64,000 nt of DNA, taken from positions 186,001 to 250,000 of the forward strand of contig NZ_CP089414.1 in the NCBI RefSeq assembly GCF_022394535.1, read 5' to 3'. Both the position numbers and the translations under genes were made by a program. Below the pieces are notes generated by a model that saw only the letters and a list, made by a program, of their open reading frames with translations, did not search any database and had not been told where the DNA came from. Positions 8,179-16,661 of this stretch are shown piece by piece (the stretch's first letter is position 1; each line of letters begins with the position of its first letter). The DNA is from Dyella terrae (GTDB lineage Bacteria; Pseudomonadota; Gammaproteobacteria; Xanthomonadales; Rhodanobacteraceae).

Positions 8179-8491
8179 GCCCGAGTGGTGAAATTGGTAG
8201 ACACAAGGGACTTAGACAATTTGAGCCCTCCGGGGGAAACCCCAGAGGTGAAGCCCGTCAAAGTCGGCGAAAGCCCTGGATGCTTCGGCAACCGAGTCAA
8301 CGCCGAGCCAAGCCCAAGCCCCACGGCTGGGAAGGTGTAGAGAGCAGACGGCGGGCACCTACGGCTGCAAGGCTATGGTGAAGGCGTGCTCCAGACCACG
8401 AACAGCAAATACGCTGGCGGCGAAAGTCGAAGTGGTAAGAAAATCCCTCGACCTCACGGTCATGCCGGTTCGATTCCGGCCTCGGGCACCA
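8179..8491 (+). tRNA. tRNA-Leu(UAA) carried by the ICE, interrupted by a group I intron
   Basis: Exon 1 is 8179-8213 and exon 2 is 8440-8491, giving an 87-nt mature tRNA. The acceptor arm GCCCGAG (8179-8185) pairs perfectly with CTCGGGC (8481-8487), followed by A and an encoded CCA. The D arm is GGTGAAATTGGTAGACAC. Splicing restores AGGGA-CUUAAAA-UCCCU, an anticodon stem-loop with anticodon UAA. A class II variable arm (GACC/GGTC) and a T arm (GCCGG-TTCGATT-CCGGC) complete it. It differs in sequence from the chromosomal tRNA it replaces. It lies inside the ICE, 159 nt from the crossover site. The intron splits the very anticodon-loop sequence used by the integrase. Confidence 0.95.
8214..8439 (+). 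ncRNA. Group I self-splicing intron in tRNA-Leu(UAA)
   Basis: 226 nt, inserted after U34 of the anticodon. The 5' exon ends in U (8213) and the intron ends in G (8439), as group I introns require. P1 forms between exon CUU (8211-8213) and intron GAG (8223-8225), giving the U-G wobble at the splice site. The P7 guanosine-binding helix is GAGCA (8342-8346) with TGCTC (8387-8391). Core blocks CGGCGAAA, GCCGAGCCAAGC, GGTGTAGAGA, CAGACGG, GCTATGGTGAAGGC and GGCGAAAGTC match, from memory, the Azoarcus tRNA-Ile ribozyme of subgroup IC3. P7 covaries relative to it. No endonuclease gene fits inside, so the intron is not itself a homing element. Confidence 0.92.
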
Positions 8492-8498
8492 ATTCGGA

Positions 8499-8530
8499 AG
8501 CCGCCTCTGTTCACGCAGAGGCGGCTTTTT
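8499..8530. terminator. Rho-independent terminator after the ICE tRNA-Leu
   Basis: An 11-bp stem AGCCGCCTCTG (8499-8509)/CAGAGGCGGCT (8516-8526) with a TTCACG loop and a T-run to 8530. It terminates the tRNA transcript on the + strand. It also overlaps the stop codon of duf2274 at the end of the trb operon on the - strand. Confidence 0.85.
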
Positions 8531-8753
8531 CGTTCCTGCTTTGTACGCGCTTGAATCCCCGATCAGCGGCCATGAACGCCTCCAGCATGTGCGGGATCAA
8601 TACCGTGGCATCGACCGCCTCGCCGTAGGTCTGCGCGTGCAGCGCGGCATAGCGGTCGAGGTCAGATTTCAAGTTGGCTGGACACGCGAAGGTCAGCTTG
8701 ATGCTCTCGGTTCGGGGCAGCGGCCCGAGACGCAGCTTGAGCGTCGTACTCAT
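8511..8753 (-). CDS. DUF2274 family protein, last gene of the trb operon
   Basis: 80 residues: MSTTLKLRLGPLPRTESIKL, then a ribbon-helix-helix-like segment (ACPANLKSDLDRYAALHAQ). It matches the DUF2274 proteins that follow trbI in Tn4371-type ICEs; the function is unknown, perhaps a small DNA-binding regulator. The start overlaps the trbI stop (ATGA), and the stop lies in the terminator shared with the tRNA. Confidence 0.8.
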   Translation of the reverse strand: MSTTLKLRLGPLPRTESIKLTFACPANLKSDLDRYAALHAQTYGEAVDATVLIPHMLEAFMAADRGFKRVQSRNEKAASA

Positions 8754-10060
8754 TGCGAACTCCCCCGCTGGAAGAACAGCGGCTGGTAGGGCCGCAGCAC
8801 CATGTCCTTGTTCACCATCACCTCCACCGGGAGACCAGGCCGCGCCGTCAGTGTCGGCTGCACGCTCAGGTTGCGGCGCGTGATTTCCTGGCCAACCTGA
8901 TTGGCCGTGTCCTGCGCGCTGTCGCGCAGCGCAAGGACCGTGTTGCCGTTGTTGAGGTTGCCCTGATTCGACATCGCCATCTCGGAGCTGACGCCCAGCA
9001 GCGTGGACAGGACCGCGCCGGCCAGGATGCGGCCCCAGTGCCAGTCCACGCCGTCTTCGAGGCCCGCGTAGCCGGCCGGGTCGATGCCGGGCAGCTTGTC
9101 GAGCGCGATCGATGAGGCATCGGGCAGCACCAGACGCAACCAGACCAGCAGCATGCGCCGCTGCCCGAACGCCACCTGGCTGTCGTAGCGTCCGATCAGC
9201 CGCGAGCCTTGCGGAATCAGCAGATAACGTCCGGTCGCGGTGTCGTACACCGGCTGCGTCACCTCGGCGATGACCTGCCCCGGCAGGTCGGAATTGATGC
9301 CCGTCACCAGCGCGGCCGGGATGACCGTGCCCGCCATCACGGTGTACGGCGAGGCCGGTGTCTGCAAGGTGCCGCCGTTGCGCGTGGCGTTATCGCCGCC
9401 CATGGCCATGAACGCTTCCTTCTGGCCCTGCCGGTTCTGCACTGCCGTCGGATCGGTGGGCTGCGCCACCGTCGAGGCCGGGCCAGCGGCCTGTGGATCG
9501 AAGGCCGCCAGATTGCTCGCCGGCGGAGTGGCCGCTGATGTCGCTGGCGCAACCGCGGCATGCTGGCCACCCGTCTGATTGCTGGTATGGAAGAACACCG
9601 ATGACCCGGCGGCGGTTTCGGCTTCCTTGCGCAGCGCGTCGCGCTCGGCGGCTTCCGGGTCTTGCCCGGGCGATGTGTTGGCCAACGGCGGTGGCTGCTG
9701 CGACTGGACGATGGCCGGCCCCAGGTCGCCCGGCAGCGGCGGCCCCAGCGTCGGCACGCTGACCGCCGGCTTGGGCGGCAAGCCGGAATAATCTTTCGGA
9801 AGCTGGTCGAGTTCTTCGGAGCGCGCCACGCGATCGACGTTGTAAAGCTCGGTCGCCGTGTTGCCGGCGTGGCGATGGGGCTGCAACGACCAGAAGGTGG
9901 CCCCGATCACGGCCACGCCCAGGCCGCCAGTCAAGAACGCCAGCGTGCGCCGGTTCAGTCGCGTCACCGGACGCGGCTGCGAGCGCAGCGTCATGCTCTC
10001 CGGCGCGACCTTCGGAGCAGCGTTAGGCATGGAGGCGTCCGGGGTGTCGTCCTGGCTCAT
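8750..10060 (-). CDS. trbI: TrbI, VirB10-like channel protein of the conjugation machinery
   Basis: 436 residues: a cytoplasmic N-terminus, one membrane helix near residues 39-58 (LAFLTGGLGVAVIGATFW), a Pro-rich periplasmic linker, and a VirB10/TrbI beta-barrel domain (VMAGTVIPAALVTGINSDLP, then LIPQGSRLIGRYDSQVAFGQ). VirB10-type proteins span both membranes and join the inner complex to the outer pore. It starts 2 nt after the trbG stop in a head-to-tail operon. Confidence 0.95.
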   Translation of the reverse strand: MSQDDTPDASMPNAAPKVAPESMTLRSQPRPVTRLNRRTLAFLTGGLGVAVIGATFWSLQPHRHAGNTATELYNVDRVARSEELDQLPKDYSGLPPKPAVSVPTLGPPLPGDLGPAIVQSQQPPPLANTSPGQDPEAAERDALRKEAETAAGSSVFFHTSNQTGGQHAAVAPATSAATPPASNLAAFDPQAAGPASTVAQPTDPTAVQNRQGQKEAFMAMGGDNATRNGGTLQTPASPYTVMAGTVIPAALVTGINSDLPGQVIAEVTQPVYDTATGRYLLIPQGSRLIGRYDSQVAFGQRRMLLVWLRLVLPDASSIALDKLPGIDPAGYAGLEDGVDWHWGRILAGAVLSTLLGVSSEMAMSNQGNLNNGNTVLALRDSAQDTANQVGQEITRRNLSVQPTLTARPGLPVEVMVNKDMVLRPYQPLFFQRGSSQ

Positions 10061-10062
10061 GG

Positions 10063-11052
10063 TCAGTTCCCCCGCGTGCCATCGGTGCGCTCGATACGCA
10101 CCACGTCGCCCTTGTCACCACCGAGCCGCAATTCGGCCGCACCGAACAGGCGATCCACGATGTAGTACGGCGAACGGAAACGGTAGTTCACCAGTTGGCC
10201 GTCGCCCTGCGGGCCGATGACGAAGAGCGGCGGCAGCTCGCCCTGAGCGATGCCTGCGGGAAACTGGATATAGACCTTCTCGCCATCGTCGAAGGCACGT
10301 AGCGGCTTCCACGGCGGATTGCTGCCGCTGATCGCGTAGCGGAAATGGATCTTGTCCAGCGACAACCCGGCATTGATGGGTGCGGCAGCCTGCGCGGCCT
10401 GATCCTGCCGCTGCAACGCGAGCATCTGGTCTCTCGGGTACTCCCAGGACACCGACGCCATCCATGCCTTCTCGGTCGAAGTCAGTTCCAGCAGGTATGT
10501 CCTGCGGCTGGTGGTGATGACCAGATTGGTTTTCAGGCCGGAACGGATGGGCTTGACCAGGACGTTGACACGCAGCGCATTGCCGGCGCCGCTGGACGTG
10601 TCGCCGACGATCCAGCGCACCGTGTCGCCGGCGGCGACCGTCACCAGTTCCTCGCCCGGCTGCAAGGAAATGACCGTCACGCGGCCGGGTGCGGCATAGA
10701 CCTGATACAGCGCGCCGTCGGTGAACGGCCACACCTGGATCGCATTGACGTAGCCCTCGCGCGTGGGTTCCATGCGCGCCTCGGCGTTGGCGCGCGTGAC
10801 GCGCACGGTTTCGTCGGCGGGTTCGGGCGCGGGTTTGGCATCATTCGCGTCGGGTAGCGGCTTCATCTGCCCTGGCATCGGCAGCACCTTCGGCACCTCC
10901 ACCACTTCGAAGGGCTTGGGCGGTTCGGGCAGCGGCTGCGCAGCAATTGGCTCGTCGAGCGAGATGCGCGGCGGCGGCTTGCCCTGCGTGGCGCAGCCCG
11001 TCAGGGCAGCAAGCATCAGCACGAAAGCGTAAAAGCGGAAAGACAGGTTCAT
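10063..11052 (-). CDS. trbG: TrbG, VirB9-like outer-membrane complex lipoprotein
   Basis: 329 residues. The ATG at 11052 is chosen because it overlaps the trbF stop (ATGA), follows an AGGAG site and gives a lipoprotein signal ending LTGC. The VirB9/CagX domain includes PGRVTVISLQPGEELVTVAAGD and SWEYPRDQMLALQ, with the C-terminal VDRLFGAAELRLG. It forms the outer-membrane core with TrbI. A longer reading frame upstream lies inside trbF and lacks a signal peptide. Confidence 0.94.
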   Translation of the reverse strand: MNLSFRFYAFVLMLAALTGCATQGKPPPRISLDEPIAAQPLPEPPKPFEVVEVPKVLPMPGQMKPLPDANDAKPAPEPADETVRVTRANAEARMEPTREGYVNAIQVWPFTDGALYQVYAAPGRVTVISLQPGEELVTVAAGDTVRWIVGDTSSGAGNALRVNVLVKPIRSGLKTNLVITTSRRTYLLELTSTEKAWMASVSWEYPRDQMLALQRQDQAAQAAAPINAGLSLDKIHFRYAISGSNPPWKPLRAFDDGEKVYIQFPAGIAQGELPPLFVIGPQGDGQLVNYRFRSPYYIVDRLFGAAELRLGGDKGDVVRIERTDGTRGN

Positions 11053-11753
11053 GGCTTGGCTCCTTCGGACACATCCAGTTCGCGGCTCCACGACAGGCCG
11101 TTGACGTAGATGCCCAGCGGGTTCTTGCGCAGGCGCTGTTCGGTGCGCGGGGTTTGCAAAACAATGGAAATCACGGCGTTCCAGCGCTGGGTGCTGGCGG
11201 GCGCGTCATTGACGAAGTGCTGTTCGATCCAGCGCACGTTGAATGACGTGTCGCTCGCGCGCGTGACGCTGGTGATCTGCACGGTCACCGACTCCTTGCC
11301 CACGCGCGCGAACGGATCGTGTGTGCGCGCGTAGTCGTTGAGCACGGCCGCGCCGCGATCGGTGGTGTAGTCGTAGGCGTCGAGCCAGTTCTGTCGCACC
11401 ACCACCGGATCGATGGAGAGCGAACGCACCAGCGTGATGAACTGCGCCAGGTGATAGGCGGTCTGCGCGTCCGTGGGCCTGTAGGGCGTGGCGGCTTCGC
11501 CGACCGTGCGCACCTGGCCGGCGTGATCGACTTCGATCACGTAGGGCGTGACGATGGACTGCGCGGAACGCCAGACGAGGCCGGAAGCCATCAGCACCGC
11601 GAGTACCAGACAGCCGAACGCCATCCATCGCCAGTTCTTCGCCTGCACGCGGGCTGAGCCGATGCGCTCGTCCCATAGCTGCGCCGCAGACTGATAAGGG
11701 GTGGCAGGCTGCGGCGTACTGGCATAGCGCACCTGGGGTCGCTTGAATCGCAT
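11049..11753 (-). CDS. trbF: TrbF, VirB8-like inner-membrane conjugation protein
   Basis: 234 residues: a short cytoplasmic N-terminus with NPYQSAAQLWDERIG-type residues, a membrane helix near residues 45-62 (FGCLVLAVLMASGLVWRS) and a VirB8 periplasmic domain (VQITSVTRASDTSFNVRWIE). VirB8-type proteins assemble the mating channel. It follows trbL with a 12-nt gap and overlaps trbG by an ATGA. Confidence 0.94.
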   Translation of the reverse strand: MRFKRPQVRYASTPQPATPYQSAAQLWDERIGSARVQAKNWRWMAFGCLVLAVLMASGLVWRSAQSIVTPYVIEVDHAGQVRTVGEAATPYRPTDAQTAYHLAQFITLVRSLSIDPVVVRQNWLDAYDYTTDRGAAVLNDYARTHDPFARVGKESVTVQITSVTRASDTSFNVRWIEQHFVNDAPASTQRWNAVISIVLQTPRTEQRLRKNPLGIYVNGLSWSRELDVSEGAKP

Positions 11754-11765
11754 AAGTCGTTCTCC

Positions 11766-13118
11766 TTACGAATCGGAATCGCCCAAGCTCGGGCCTTGTG
11801 CGGAGCCGCCGCCATCACCGCCGCGCAGCGTGTGCGCGGCCGTCGTCGCGGCGTGGCTGATCTGCTGGCGTCGATGCAGGCGCTTGGCCCAGGCGGGTTG
11901 TTTGGCATCGGGCGTGGCACCCGATGCGCCGCCTTCCGGGGCCCTGGTATCGGCTCCGGCGCTGCTCTCACCACGAAAGGCCGACGCGGTGCGTTCGCCA
12001 AACGTCCGCGCACCCGCCGCGACCTTCTGTCCGGCGACCTGCGCGCCGGTCTTGGCGACGTTGCCCACGCCGGCAGCCGCGCCCTTGAGGCCACCACCGG
12101 CTGCGGCGGAACCGGACTGGTAGGCCGAGCGCGCACCGCCGGCCGTCGAGGCGGCAGCTCGCGCGCCGCTGCCGAGGGCGCTTGCGGCAGCCGGCGCCAT
12201 GCGTGCTCCGGCTACAACGGCGGCACCGACGCCGGTAGCCGCCGCACCCACGCCAATAGCGGCACCCGCTGCACCCAATGCCGCGCCGGCCATCGCGCCC
12301 GCGCCGAGCTGCGGCGCACCGGACACGAGGCCTGTCGCAATGCCCGGCCCGAAGATGCCCAGCGCGAGCATGGCGAGCGAGGCCAGCATCACGACCAGCG
12401 CGTGGTCGATGGATGGTTCGGCGGGCGTGGTCGGGAACTGGGCAAAGAGGCCCGTGCCGATGCCGACGATGACCGCGAGCACCAACACCTTGATGCCCGC
12501 CGACACCACGTTGCCGAGCACCTTTTCGGCGAGAAACGCGGTCTTGTTCCAGAGCGCGAACGGCACCAGCACGAAGCCGGCAAGCGTGGTCAGCTTGAAC
12601 TCGATCAGCGTGATGAAAAGCTGCACCGCGAGCACGAAGAAGCAGACGATGACCGTGAACCAGGCGAGGAACATCACGACGATGGGCGTGATATTCACGA
12701 ACACCTCGGGAAAGCCAGCCATCTGGCTGATCTGTTCGAGAATCGGCATACCGGCGTCAATGCCGGTCTTGGCGAGGTGGCCCGGTTGCAGGAACGTGTC
12801 CATGCTCACGGTCGAGCCGGTGGCCGTCAGCCCCAGGCCGGCGAACGAGCGGAACACGATGCCCGCCAGCCAGTTGAAGTTGCCGATGATGTAGGCGAAG
12901 GCACCGACATAGAGCACCTTGCGGATGAGCTTGGCCATCACGTCTTCGCCCTGGCCGGCGGCGTGTCCCAGCGCCCAGGTGAGGCCGGCGAGCGTCATGT
13001 CGATCGCCACCAGCGTCGCGGTCAGAAACGCGACCTCGCCATGCAGCAGACCAAACCCCGAGTCGATGTAGGTCGAGAAGACGTTGAGGAAATGGTCGAT
13101 GATGGAAACGTCGTTCAT
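11766..13118 (-). CDS. trbL: TrbL, VirB6-like polytopic membrane protein of the mating channel
   Basis: 450 residues. The first 270 or so carry several membrane helices (AFAYIIGNFNWLAGIVFRSF, VVMFLAWFTVIVCFFVLAVQ, LVVMLASLAMLALGIFGPG). The remainder is an Ala/Gly-rich low-complexity tail, as in other ICE TrbL proteins. VirB6-type proteins pass the DNA strand across the inner membrane. It overlaps trbK by 4 nt. Confidence 0.93.
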   Translation of the reverse strand: MNDVSIIDHFLNVFSTYIDSGFGLLHGEVAFLTATLVAIDMTLAGLTWALGHAAGQGEDVMAKLIRKVLYVGAFAYIIGNFNWLAGIVFRSFAGLGLTATGSTVSMDTFLQPGHLAKTGIDAGMPILEQISQMAGFPEVFVNITPIVVMFLAWFTVIVCFFVLAVQLFITLIEFKLTTLAGFVLVPFALWNKTAFLAEKVLGNVVSAGIKVLVLAVIVGIGTGLFAQFPTTPAEPSIDHALVVMLASLAMLALGIFGPGIATGLVSGAPQLGAGAMAGAALGAAGAAIGVGAAATGVGAAVVAGARMAPAAASALGSGARAAASTAGGARSAYQSGSAAAGGGLKGAAAGVGNVAKTGAQVAGQKVAAGARTFGERTASAFRGESSAGADTRAPEGGASGATPDAKQPAWAKRLHRRQQISHAATTAAHTLRGGDGGGSAQGPSLGDSDS

Positions 13119-13441
13119 GGCCGCGCCTCCACGGGCACACTGGAACCCGCGCCGGGGCTGTGGCCGTCGAAGCTGAGCGGGATGTCCGCAGGCAGTTCGT
13201 CCAGCGTGCGGTATTCGTCGGCCCCGGCCTTGCCCGACATAAAGCGCTGCAAATCGGCCTGATCGACGCGCGCGCAGAAAGCGGCGTCATGTTCGCCACG
13301 GCGGCACTGCGCAAGCAGCCGATGCAGCCGCGCCGGATCGGCGGCCAGCGCATCGACCGATAGCGCCCTCGGTCGGTCGCACCCGGCCAGCAGGCAGGCG
13401 ACAGCGAAGTGCGCAGCAAAAAGGACGGGCGCGCGAGTCAT
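13115..13441 (-). CDS. trbK: TrbK-like lipoprotein, putative entry exclusion protein
   Basis: 108 residues with a lipoprotein signal ending LLAGC, followed by ALAADPARLHRLLAQCRRGE and FCARVDQADLQRFMSG. This pattern (a short lipoprotein with paired Cys residues and a residue-counting DPxRL motif) is that of the TrbK/EexN-like exclusion proteins encoded between trbJ and trbL. Exclusion proteins block entry of a second related element. A second lipoprotein with the same pattern lies at 23681-23929. Confidence 0.78.
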   Translation of the reverse strand: MTRAPVLFAAHFAVACLLAGCDRPRALSVDALAADPARLHRLLAQCRRGEHDAAFCARVDQADLQRFMSGKAGADEYRTLDELPADIPLSFDGHSPGAGSSVPVEARP

Positions 13442-13451
13442 GGCCGCCCCC

Positions 13452-14192
13452 TCAGTTGCCGTAGAAGTTCACGGATTGCGGCGTGTACGGCGTGCCGGTG
13501 CCAAGGAAGCGTTGCGTGATGACGCGGCCTTGTTCGACGGCGGCGGCCTGCCGCGCCAGTTCCAGCGCCGCCGCGCGGCCTTGCGTGAGCTGGAGCTGCT
13601 GCGACTCGCTGGTCTGCTTTGCCTGCAAGGCGAGAAGCTGGTTGGTCGCCTGCATGGCCTGCAAGGCGCCGGTGGCCGACTGGCTCTGGCCCACGAGGTC
13701 GGACATGACGCCTGCATCGGCGGTGACGTTCTGCGACACCTGCGCCTGCATCTGCATCGTGGTCTGCAAGCCATTGAGCGTGTTCTGCCAGCGCTGGTGC
13801 GCATCCTGGTACATCTGATTGCCGCTCACGGTCGCGGCGTACTGCTGCGGATACAGCTGCGCGAACTGCTGGTTCATGCTCTGCACCTGGAAGGCCAGCC
13901 CCTGTGCCTGCGCAATGAGCTGCTGGGTATTCGCCAGGTTCGTGCGCAACTGGTTGACCACGTTGAACGGCAGGCTCGCCAGGTTGCGCGACTGATTCAT
14001 CAACGACTGCGCTTCGTTCTGGAGCTGCCGAATCTGGTTATTGATCTGCTCCAGCGTGCGCGCGGCGGTCATCGTGTTCTGCACGAGGTTGGTCGGGTCG
14101 ATGACGACCCACTGCGCCTGTGCGGTGGATGCGACGCCCAGCAATCCGGCGACAGCGAAGGCGAATGAGAGGGAGCGAAGGCGGATCGTCAT
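13452..14192 (-). CDS. trbJ: TrbJ, VirB5-like pilus-associated protein
   Basis: 246 residues. The ATG at 14192 overlaps the trbE stop, follows GGAGA and gives a clean Sec signal (LSFAFAVAGLLGVASTAQAQ). The mature part is almost wholly alpha-helical and Gln-rich (LEQINNQIRQLQNEAQSLMN), as in TrbJ/VirB5. The protein sits at the pilus tip or base. The frame is open upstream, but that stretch lies inside trbE. Confidence 0.93.
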   Translation of the reverse strand: MTIRLRSLSFAFAVAGLLGVASTAQAQWVVIDPTNLVQNTMTAARTLEQINNQIRQLQNEAQSLMNQSRNLASLPFNVVNQLRTNLANTQQLIAQAQGLAFQVQSMNQQFAQLYPQQYAATVSGNQMYQDAHQRWQNTLNGLQTTMQMQAQVSQNVTADAGVMSDLVGQSQSATGALQAMQATNQLLALQAKQTSESQQLQLTQGRAAALELARQAAAVEQGRVITQRFLGTGTPYTPQSVNFYGN

Positions 14193-16651
14193 GGCGAGTT
14201 CTCCAGCGGTGGGGAAGCGAGGAAGGACGCGGCCAATGGCGTCCGCCTTGGAAAGTCGGGCAGCAGGTCGGCCGCCCAGTCGAGGCCGCGATGGCGCAAC
14301 CACGCGCCGGCGAAACCGGGTGTGCCGGTCTGCGCCGGCACGCGGTCAATGTCTCGCTGGTCTTGCGGTGTAGATGCGCCCGCGAAGGCGAGCGTGACCG
14401 GCCCCAGGTCGAGGTCGAACAGGCGGTTGCCAGCTCTGGATTGGTAGTAGTAATCGCGCTTGGGCTGCGCGGTGGCGACGATCTCGATCTGGCGGCTGTT
14501 CAGCCCGAAGCCTTCGTAGATCGTGCGAATCTGCGGCTCGGTTGCCTGCGGGTTCGGCAGGAAGATGCGGCTGGCGCAGCTTTCGATGATCGCGGGCGCG
14601 ATGCTCGAATCCTTGATGTCCGCGAGCGACTGCGTGGCGAAGATGACGCTGACGTTTTTCTTGCGCAGCGTCTTGAGCCATTGCCGGATGCGCGCGGCGA
14701 ACACCGGGTCATCGAGAAAGAGCCACGATTCGTCGAGGATCAAGAGCGTCGGCGCGCCATCGAATCGCTCGTCGAAACGCGCGAAGAGATACCCCAGCAC
14801 GGCCAGCACCGCCGCCTTGCTGTGCATCAGTTCTTCCATCTCGAAGCACTGCACGTCGGCCGCACCGAGCCGGTCGTGATCGGCGTCCAGCAGCTTGCCG
14901 TGCGCGCCACCGAGCACATAGGGCGCGAGCGCCTGGCGCAGCGCATTGGACTGGAGCAGCACCGACAGGCCCGTGAGCGTGCGCTGCTCGACCGGCGCGC
15001 CAGCAAGACTGCCGAGTGCCGACCAGATGGCCACCTTCTCGTCCGGGCCAACGGCGACACCTTCATGCGCCAGGCGGCCCTCGACCCATTCGGCGGCCCA
15101 GGTGCGGTAGCTGTCCTGATCGATGCGTGCGAGCGGCTGGAACGCAATCGCGCCATCGGCGCCGAGGTCGTAGTATTCGCCGCCCAGGCCCAGCGCCGTC
15201 GCCCGCATCGAGCGGCCCATGTCGAACGCGAAGATGCGCGAGCCGGGATAGCGGCGAAACTGCATCGCCAGTGTGGCGAGCAGCACCGACTTGCCCATGC
15301 CGGTCGGCCCGACGACGAGGGTATGGCCCACGTCGCCGATGTGCGTCACGAGTCGGAACGGCGTCGCGCCCTCGGTACGGGTAACGATCAAGGGCGGGCC
15401 GTCGAGATGGTCGTTCTTCTCCGGCCCGGCCCACACCGCCGACACCGGCATCAGATGCGCGAGATTCAGCGTCGAGACAATGGGCAGGCGTACGTTCGCA
15501 TAGGCATGGCCCGGCACCGACGACAGCCACGCCTCCACGGCATTGAGCGTTTCGGGGATGGTGACGAAGCCTCGGCCCTGGATGGCGCGTTCCACCTGGC
15601 GCAACTTTTCGTCGGCCACGGCCGCGTCGGCATCGAACACCGTCACGGTGGCCGTGACGTAGCCATAGGCGACCTGATCGCTGCCCAGCTCCTGCATCGC
15701 GACATCGGCATCGGCTGCCTTGTTGCTCGCGTCGGCATCGACCAGCGGCGATTCCTGCTGGAAGATCGTTTCGCGCAGCAGTGCGATGACGTTCTTGCGC
15801 TTGGCGAACCATTGCCGGCGCAGGCGGCCGAGTTCCTTCTCGGCCTCGGCCTTGTCCATGCAGAGAAAGCGCGTGCTCCAGCGATAGGCAAAGCCCAGCC
15901 GGTTGAGGTCGTCGAGAATCCCTGGCCAGGTCGAGGTCGGAAAACCCCGCACCGTCACGACACGAAGATGCTGGTCGCCCAGCATCGGCGCGAGGCCGCC
16001 GATAAGCGGCGCGTCAGCCAGTAGCGCGTCGAGATGGAACGGCACCTCCGGCACGCCGACGCGGTAGCGCCGCGTCGAGATGGTGGCGTGCAGGTACGTG
16101 AGCGTTTCGCTGTCGTCGAGCCAGTCGATTTCCGGCATTACGCCGTCGAGCAGATCGAACACCCGGTCGGTTTCCGCGACGAAGGCGGCGAGCCGTTCGC
16201 GCCAATCCACGCCGCGGGTCGCGGTGTTTTCGTAGAGCAGCTTGGCCGCGCGGGCACGGGACTCCTCCGGCGGCAGGTAGGCGAACGTGACGTGATAGCC
16301 GCTCTCGAAGTGGTTGCCCGATTCCTCGAAGGTCGCACGCCGTTCCTCGTCCACGAGCCAGGACAGCGGTTCGGGGAAATCCGATGGCGGATAGTGCGCG
16401 GCGGGTCGACGTTCGGCTTCGATGAACAGTGCCCAGCCGGCGCCGAGCCGGCGCAGCGCATTGTTCAAGCGCGCGGACGTGGCGATCAGCTCACCTTGCG
16501 TGGCGCTGTCCAGGTCTGGTCCGCGAAAGCGCGCCGTGCGCTGGAACGAACCATCCTTGTTCAGCACGACGCCGGGTGCGACGAGGCCCGCCCAGGGCAG
16601 CCAGTCGGCGAGCAGCGCCGGACGCTGGCGATATTCGGCGAGGTTCAGCAT
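14189..16651 (-). CDS. trbE: TrbE, VirB4-type ATPase of the mating channel
   Basis: 820 residues. It starts MLNLAEYRQRPALLADWLPW at the ATG after a GAGGGAC site. It has a CagE/TrbE/VirB domain and a C-terminal ATPase domain with Walker A (VVGPTGMGKSVLLA) and Walker B (PTLLILDESWLFLDD), followed by the KTLRKKNVSVIFATQSLADI segment. VirB4 ATPases power assembly of the channel at the inner membrane. The upstream part of the open frame lies inside trbD and is excluded. Confidence 0.96.
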   Translation of the reverse strand: MLNLAEYRQRPALLADWLPWAGLVAPGVVLNKDGSFQRTARFRGPDLDSATQGELIATSARLNNALRRLGAGWALFIEAERRPAAHYPPSDFPEPLSWLVDEERRATFEESGNHFESGYHVTFAYLPPEESRARAAKLLYENTATRGVDWRERLAAFVAETDRVFDLLDGVMPEIDWLDDSETLTYLHATISTRRYRVGVPEVPFHLDALLADAPLIGGLAPMLGDQHLRVVTVRGFPTSTWPGILDDLNRLGFAYRWSTRFLCMDKAEAEKELGRLRRQWFAKRKNVIALLRETIFQQESPLVDADASNKAADADVAMQELGSDQVAYGYVTATVTVFDADAAVADEKLRQVERAIQGRGFVTIPETLNAVEAWLSSVPGHAYANVRLPIVSTLNLAHLMPVSAVWAGPEKNDHLDGPPLIVTRTEGATPFRLVTHIGDVGHTLVVGPTGMGKSVLLATLAMQFRRYPGSRIFAFDMGRSMRATALGLGGEYYDLGADGAIAFQPLARIDQDSYRTWAAEWVEGRLAHEGVAVGPDEKVAIWSALGSLAGAPVEQRTLTGLSVLLQSNALRQALAPYVLGGAHGKLLDADHDRLGAADVQCFEMEELMHSKAAVLAVLGYLFARFDERFDGAPTLLILDESWLFLDDPVFAARIRQWLKTLRKKNVSVIFATQSLADIKDSSIAPAIIESCASRIFLPNPQATEPQIRTIYEGFGLNSRQIEIVATAQPKRDYYYQSRAGNRLFDLDLGPVTLAFAGASTPQDQRDIDRVPAQTGTPGFAGAWLRHRGLDWAADLLPDFPRRTPLAASFLASPPLENSP

Positions 16652-16661
16652 GGGCCGTCCC

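Noticed and set aside
8214..8439. Homing endonuclease gene in the group I intron
   Set aside because: The intron is only 226 nt and all of it is needed for the ribozyme core; no reading frame fits.
14120..16024. 634-residue open frame on the + strand
   Set aside because: It is antisense to trbE, with its Walker motifs on the other strand; Arg/Glu/His-rich and without any domain.
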